Source: Sphingomonas liriopis (lineage in GTDB: Bacteria; Pseudomonadota; Alphaproteobacteria; Sphingomonadales; Sphingomonadaceae). Taken from it: DNA of 64,000 nucleotides. Shown piece by piece: positions 60,747 through 64,000 of this stretch. Where the stretch lies: NCBI RefSeq assembly GCF_024211255.1, contig NZ_JAMLDY010000009.1, positions 1-64,000 of the forward strand, read 5' to 3'. How positions within the stretch are numbered: the stretch's first letter is position 1; each line of letters opens with the position of its first letter. Position numbers and translations under genes: made by a program. The notes beneath the pieces are model-generated. The model saw only the letters and a list, made by a program, of their open reading frames with translations, had not been told where the DNA came from and made no database searches.

Positions 60747-62462
60747 ATGCCCTTCACCGCCGCCGTGGCCGACCAGCGTTTCGTGCTCGAACATGTCGTC
60801 CGCATCGACGAACTCGCTGCGACCGATCGCTTCGCCGCCGCCAGTCCCGACGTGATCGATGCGGTGCTCGACGGCGTCGGCCAGTTCGCATCGGGCGAAT
60901 GGGCGCCGCTCAACCGCGAGGGCGACACCGTCGGCGCGAAATGGTCGCCGGACGGCGTCCATATGCCGGCAAGCTTTATCAAGGCGTACAAGGATTACGT
61001 CGAGGGCGGCTGGGGCACGATCGGCGTGCCGGAGGATTTCGGCGGCCAGGGCCTGCCCTTCGCGATCCAGACCGCGGTGCTCGATACGCTGGGCAGCGCC
61101 AACATGGGCTTCGCGCTCTGCCCGACGCTGACCGTCGGCGCGATCGAGGCACTGATCCATCACGGCACCCCCGAACAGCAGGCGCAATATCTGCCGCATC
61201 TCGCCACCGGCGCGTGGACGGGCACGATGAACCTCACCGAGCCGCAGGCGGGCAGCGACGTCGGCGCGCTCCGCGCCACCGCCAAGCCGCTGGGCGACGG
61301 GAAGTGGTCGATCAAGGGCACGAAGATCTACATTTCGTTCGGCGATCACGACATGGCGGACAATATCGTCCACCTCGTCCTCGCGCGCACCCCCGACGCG
61401 CCGGCCGGCACGCGCGGCATCAGCCTGTTCCTGGTCCCGAAGTTCCGCCTGAACGCCGACGGCACGCCGGGCGACTTCAACGATGTCCGCGTCGTGTCGA
61501 TCGAGCACAAGATGGGCCTCCACGCCTCGCCGACCTGCGTGCTGAGCTTCGGCGACCACGACGATTGCGTCGGCGAACTGATCGGCGCCGAACATGGCGG
61601 CATGCGCGCGATGTTCACGATGATGAACAACGCCCGCCTCAACGTCGGGCTGCAGGGCGTGCAGATCGCCGAGGGCGCGACGCAGCAGGCGGTCGGCTAT
61701 GCGCTCGAACGCGTTCAGTCGGCGCGCGCCGGCTCGCCCGACAAGGAGCCGGTGCGCATCGTCGATCACCCCGACGTCCGTCGCATGCTGCTACGGATGA
61801 AGGCACAGACGCAGGCGGCGCGCGCGCTCGTCTATTACGCCGCGGGGCAGGTCGATCGCGCCGGCCTCGGCGACGGCGCGGCGAAGAACCGGCTCGAGGT
61901 CGTGACCCCGCTCGCCAAGGCGCACGGCACCGACATCGGCAACGAAGTCGCCAGCCTCGGCATCCAGGTCCACGGCGGCATGGGGTACGTCGAGGAAACC
62001 GGCGCCGCCCAGTACTTCCGCGACGCGCGCATCACCCCGATCTACGAAGGCACCAACGGCATCCAGGCCGCCGACCTCGTCGGCCGCAAGCTGTCCCTCG
62101 ACAACGGCGGCGCCTTCGCTGCCTTGGTCGCCGACATGCGCGCCGAGGCGGCGCATCCCGACCTCGTCGCGCTGATCGACACGGTCGACGCGATCGCCCA
62201 CCGCCTCGCCACCGCGGACGCCGACGACAGGCTCGCGGCGAGCTATCCGTTCCTGACGATGACCTCGGTCGCGGTCTGCGGCTGGCTGATGGAACGCGAG
62301 GGCCGCTATGCGACGGGCGACGAGACGTTCGCGGTGGTCAAGCGCGCCGCGGTACGCTTCTACCTCGACCAGATCGTGCCCGAAGCGCTCGGGCTGAAGG
62401 CGGCAGCGACCGCCAGCGCCGAGGTGCTGTACGCGGTGCCGGCAGAGGCATTCGCGGCATAA
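60747..62462 (+). CDS. Long acyl-CoA dehydrogenase (DmdC/FadE-like)
   Basis: A 571-residue FAD enzyme. The acyl-CoA dehydrogenase core has MNLTEPQAGSDVGALRATA, ISFGDHDMADNIVHLVLAR and GIQVHGGMGYVEETGAAQYF; the catalytic glutamate is in IYEGTNGIQA. A C-terminal extension of about 130 residues (AALVADMRAEAAHPDLVALI onward) is typical of the group including 3-methylmercaptopropionyl-CoA dehydrogenase DmdC, though many members oxidise ordinary acyl-CoAs. ATG 60747 is preferred over 60744 because aggag then has six-base spacing. Actual substrate unknown. Confidence 0.9.
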   Translation: MPFTAAVADQRFVLEHVVRIDELAATDRFAAASPDVIDAVLDGVGQFASGEWAPLNREGDTVGAKWSPDGVHMPASFIKAYKDYVEGGWGTIGVPEDFGGQGLPFAIQTAVLDTLGSANMGFALCPTLTVGAIEALIHHGTPEQQAQYLPHLATGAWTGTMNLTEPQAGSDVGALRATAKPLGDGKWSIKGTKIYISFGDHDMADNIVHLVLARTPDAPAGTRGISLFLVPKFRLNADGTPGDFNDVRVVSIEHKMGLHASPTCVLSFGDHDDCVGELIGAEHGGMRAMFTMMNNARLNVGLQGVQIAEGATQQAVGYALERVQSARAGSPDKEPVRIVDHPDVRRMLLRMKAQTQAARALVYYAAGQVDRAGLGDGAAKNRLEVVTPLAKAHGTDIGNEVASLGIQVHGGMGYVEETGAAQYFRDARITPIYEGTNGIQAADLVGRKLSLDNGGAFAALVADMRAEAAHPDLVALIDTVDAIAHRLATADADDRLAASYPFLTMTSVAVCGWLMEREGRYATGDETFAVVKRAAVRFYLDQIVPEALGLKAAATASAEVLYAVPAEAFAA

Positions 62463-62465
62463 ATT

Positions 62466-62598
62466 CCTCCCCGGCACGGGGAGGGGGACCGCCAGCCGCA
62501 GGCTGGTGGTGGAGGGGGGCTTTCCCAAATGGTATGCTATGGGGAAGCCCCCCTCCGTCACCGCTGCGCGGTGCCACCTCCCCGTCCCGGGGAGGAGT
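62466..62598. repeat. Palindromic repeat family E
   Basis: A large imperfect inverted repeat. The left half has tcctccccggcacggggagg, accgccagccgcaggctggt and ggaggggggctttccc; the right half has gggaagcccccctcc, gtcaccgctgcgcggtgcca and cctccccgtcccggggagga. It lies between two genes transcribed in the same direction, unlike most repeats here, and is likely a terminator or mRNA-stability element for the acyl-CoA dehydrogenase. Confidence 0.82.
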
Positions 62599-62619
62599 TT
62601 TGCCTCCCAAGGACCCACG

Positions 62620-63438
62620 ATGTTCGACCTCGACGCCTATCTCGCCCGTATCGGCCTGCCCGCGCGCGTCACGCCCGACGCGGAGGGGCTCGGCCGGCTC
62701 CAGCGCGAACATCGCCTGTCGATCCCGTTCGAGAACCTCGACGTTCGCCTCGGCCGCGGCATCGCCATCGATTCGGCGGGCGTCTTCGCCAAGCTCGTCG
62801 TCGCACGGCGCGGCGGCTATTGCTTCGAACACAACCGATTGTTCCTCGACGCGCTGGCCGCGCTCGGGTTTCAGGCGCGGCCGCTGCTCGCGCGCGTCTG
62901 GCTCGGCGCGACGACGGTGCCGCCGCTCACCCATACGTTCAGCCTGGTGACGATCGACGGACAGGAATGGATCGCCGATGCGGGTTTCGGCGCCAGCTAT
63001 GCCCCCGTCCTGCCGCTCGTCGAGGGTGCCGAAGCGCAGGCGCCCGACGGCGCCCGCTTTCGCTTGCGCCGCGATGCGGACCACGGCTGGATGCTCGAAC
63101 GCGACGGCGATGCCGGTTCGACCGACGGGCGCGGCGCGGGCGCCGGCTGGCAACCGCAATACAGTTTCCACGAGACGCCGGTGTTCGACGCCGACCTCGC
63201 GCTGTCCAATCACTGGACCTCCACCGCGCCCGACAGCCGCTTCACGCAGCTGACCATCGCCAGCATCGTCCTGCCGCACGGCCTCGCCGGCCTCACCGAC
63301 CGCCGCTACCACCGCCGTGCCGGCGACGCGACGACGGTCGCGGAGATCACCGATCCGCGCGTCTATCGCATGCGCCTGTCGCTGATGTTCGGCATCGACC
63401 TCACCGCAGACGAGATCGCGACACTGGGCCTGTTCTAG
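62620..63438 (+). CDS. nat: Arylamine N-acetyltransferase
   Basis: A 272-residue enzyme that moves acetyl groups from acetyl-CoA to arylamines or hydrazines. The catalytic triad is visible: Cys68 in RRGGYCFEHN, His105 in LTHTFSLV and Asp120 in IADAGFG. These spacings are those of bacterial NATs. The ATG at 62620 follows aagga; the longer open frame includes repeat E and is rejected. Physiological substrate unknown. Confidence 0.93.
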   Translation: MFDLDAYLARIGLPARVTPDAEGLGRLQREHRLSIPFENLDVRLGRGIAIDSAGVFAKLVVARRGGYCFEHNRLFLDALAALGFQARPLLARVWLGATTVPPLTHTFSLVTIDGQEWIADAGFGASYAPVLPLVEGAEAQAPDGARFRLRRDADHGWMLERDGDAGSTDGRGAGAGWQPQYSFHETPVFDADLALSNHWTSTAPDSRFTQLTIASIVLPHGLAGLTDRRYHRRAGDATTVAEITDPRVYRMRLSLMFGIDLTADEIATLGLF

Positions 63439-63459
63439 GGCGGAATGCCCCGCTTCCAC

Positions 63460-63530
63460 CCGTTCGCCCCGAGCCTGTCGAAGGGCAGGTGAGACTCACT
63501 CGTACTTCGACAGGCTCAGCGCGAACGGAA
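63460..63530. repeat. Palindromic repeat family A, copy 5
   Basis: Arms cgttcgccccgagcctgtcg and cgacaggctcagcgcgaacg; the centre aagggcaggtgagactcact is shared with copy 2. It lies between convergent nat and gntR genes. Confidence 0.9.
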
Positions 63531-63575
63531 TGGATAAGTCTTTACCGTAGAAGAAGATTGGTCCGCGTGAAAACC

Positions 63576-63932
63576 TTACGCCCGCTCGCGCTCCAGCAGG
63601 TCGGCGGCGTCGAGGCCGAGCAGCTCGATATACCCCCGGATGCGCGGCCATTGCGTCTCGACGAAGTTCGCCCGTTCCGCCGCGCGCAGCTTTTCGGACG
63701 CGCCGGGCAGCACGAACATGCCGACGCCGCGTCGCACCTCGACATAGCCGTCGTCCTGAAAGCTCTGGTACGCCTTGGCGACGGTCAGCGGGTTGGCGCC
63801 GTGTTCCGCCGCGAAGGCGCGCACCGAGGGAAGCTGGTCGCCCGCGCGGTAATCGCCGCGCAGGATGCCGGCGGCGATGGTGCCACGCAGCCGGATATAG
63901 ACCGGGCTGTCCTCGGTGCTCAATGCTGTCAT
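63576..63932 (-). CDS. GntR family regulator, YtrA-like
   Basis: A 118-residue protein. The winged-helix domain reads SPVYIRLRGTIAAGILRGDY, QLPSVRAFAAEHGANPLTVAKAYQ and DGYVEVRRGVGMFV. After it comes only a short helical tail of about 40 residues, the layout of the YtrA subfamily, which usually controls a linked ABC transporter. No transporter gene lies within the window; it could be just beyond the right edge. The ATG at 63932 overlaps a palindrome. Confidence 0.9.
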   Translation of the reverse strand: MTALSTEDSPVYIRLRGTIAAGILRGDYRAGDQLPSVRAFAAEHGANPLTVAKAYQSFQDDGYVEVRRGVGMFVLPGASEKLRAAERANFVETQWPRIRGYIELLGLDAADLLERERA

Positions 63933-63949
63933 GCTGGTTTAATACAGCA
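63932..63949. promoter_or_regulatory. Candidate GntR operator overlapping its start codon
   Basis: tgctg-N8-cagca overlaps the gntR ATG. On the minus strand tattaa within it would place a transcription start at or very near the ATG, suggesting an autoregulated and possibly leaderless mRNA. Short motif, so tentative. Nothing else is recognised from here to 64000. Confidence 0.35.
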
Positions 63950-64000
63950 ACGGACGAAAAGGTCCATGGCCTGACGAACGGTCGATCTCCGACTTAGGGC

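Noticed and set aside
62506-62619. Upstream extension of the arylamine N-acetyltransferase
   Set aside because: It is encoded by repeat E; the NAT fold and ribosome site fit ATG 62620.

Overview
The window is about 64 kb of high-GC chromosome from an alphaproteobacterium, most probably a Sphingomonas-like member of the Sphingomonadaceae. This rests on an rrn operon that ends 23S-5S-tRNA-fMet, an FzlA-like GST-fold protein, an inositol-monophosphatase-type HisN, a compact fli operon whose regulator heads the operon, and several families of long palindromic intergenic repeats. The assignment is by recognition only; no database was searched.

Layout. (1) 1-800: end of an rRNA operon (23S 3' end, 5S, tRNA-fMet). 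(2) 984-5942: a secreted carboxylesterase translationally coupled to an MFS transporter, a divergent TetR regulator, a short-chain dehydrogenase preceded by a large hairpin, and tRNA-Leu. (3) 6052-14679: NDUFA9-like epimerase, uppP, then gltD-mntA-hepT-gltB, in which an apparent HepT/MntA toxin-antitoxin pair sits inside the glutamate synthase operon through 4-base overlaps. (4) 14.7-25.9 kb: housekeeping genes (fzlA, csaA, hisN, rpoZ), a diguanylate cyclase, a peroxiredoxin, a phospholipase D, regulators, a second MFS transporter, and two unlisted microprotein genes behind a good sigma-54 promoter. (5) 26.0-32.1 kb: leucine/isovalerate catabolism (MaoC, liuD, liuB, liuA) with a divergent LysR regulator. 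(6) 32.2-38.3 kb: DUF429 protein, TlpA-like lipoprotein, argH, small lipoprotein, lysA, siroheme synthase-like protein, CorA/ZntB transporter. (7) 38.5-59.5 kb: flagellar block. One minus-strand operon runs from a sigma-54 activator through fliE, F, G, H, I, J, K, L, M, N, O, P, Q, R to flhB, followed by fliD-fliS behind its own sigma-28 promoter. Three tandem flagellin genes lie divergently on the plus strand. (8) 59.8-64 kb: tsaC, a long acyl-CoA dehydrogenase, an arylamine N-acetyltransferase and a GntR regulator.

Palindromic repeats are a major theme. Families called here A, B, C, D, E and P fill most convergent gene ends, presumably acting as two-way terminators. Three copies sit inside the fli operon: one is read in frame in FliH, one is read in frame near the start of FliP, and one separates fliQ from fliR. 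The FliP copy has a second palindrome (P) nested in one arm; the only other P copy seen is in the rRNA operon just before tRNA-fMet.

The observations most worth following are the HepT/MntA pair inside gltD-gltB, the sigma-54 microprotein pair, the repeat-invaded fliP and fliH coding regions, the argH/tlpA start codons sharing one CATG, and a shared leader element in two flagellin mRNAs.
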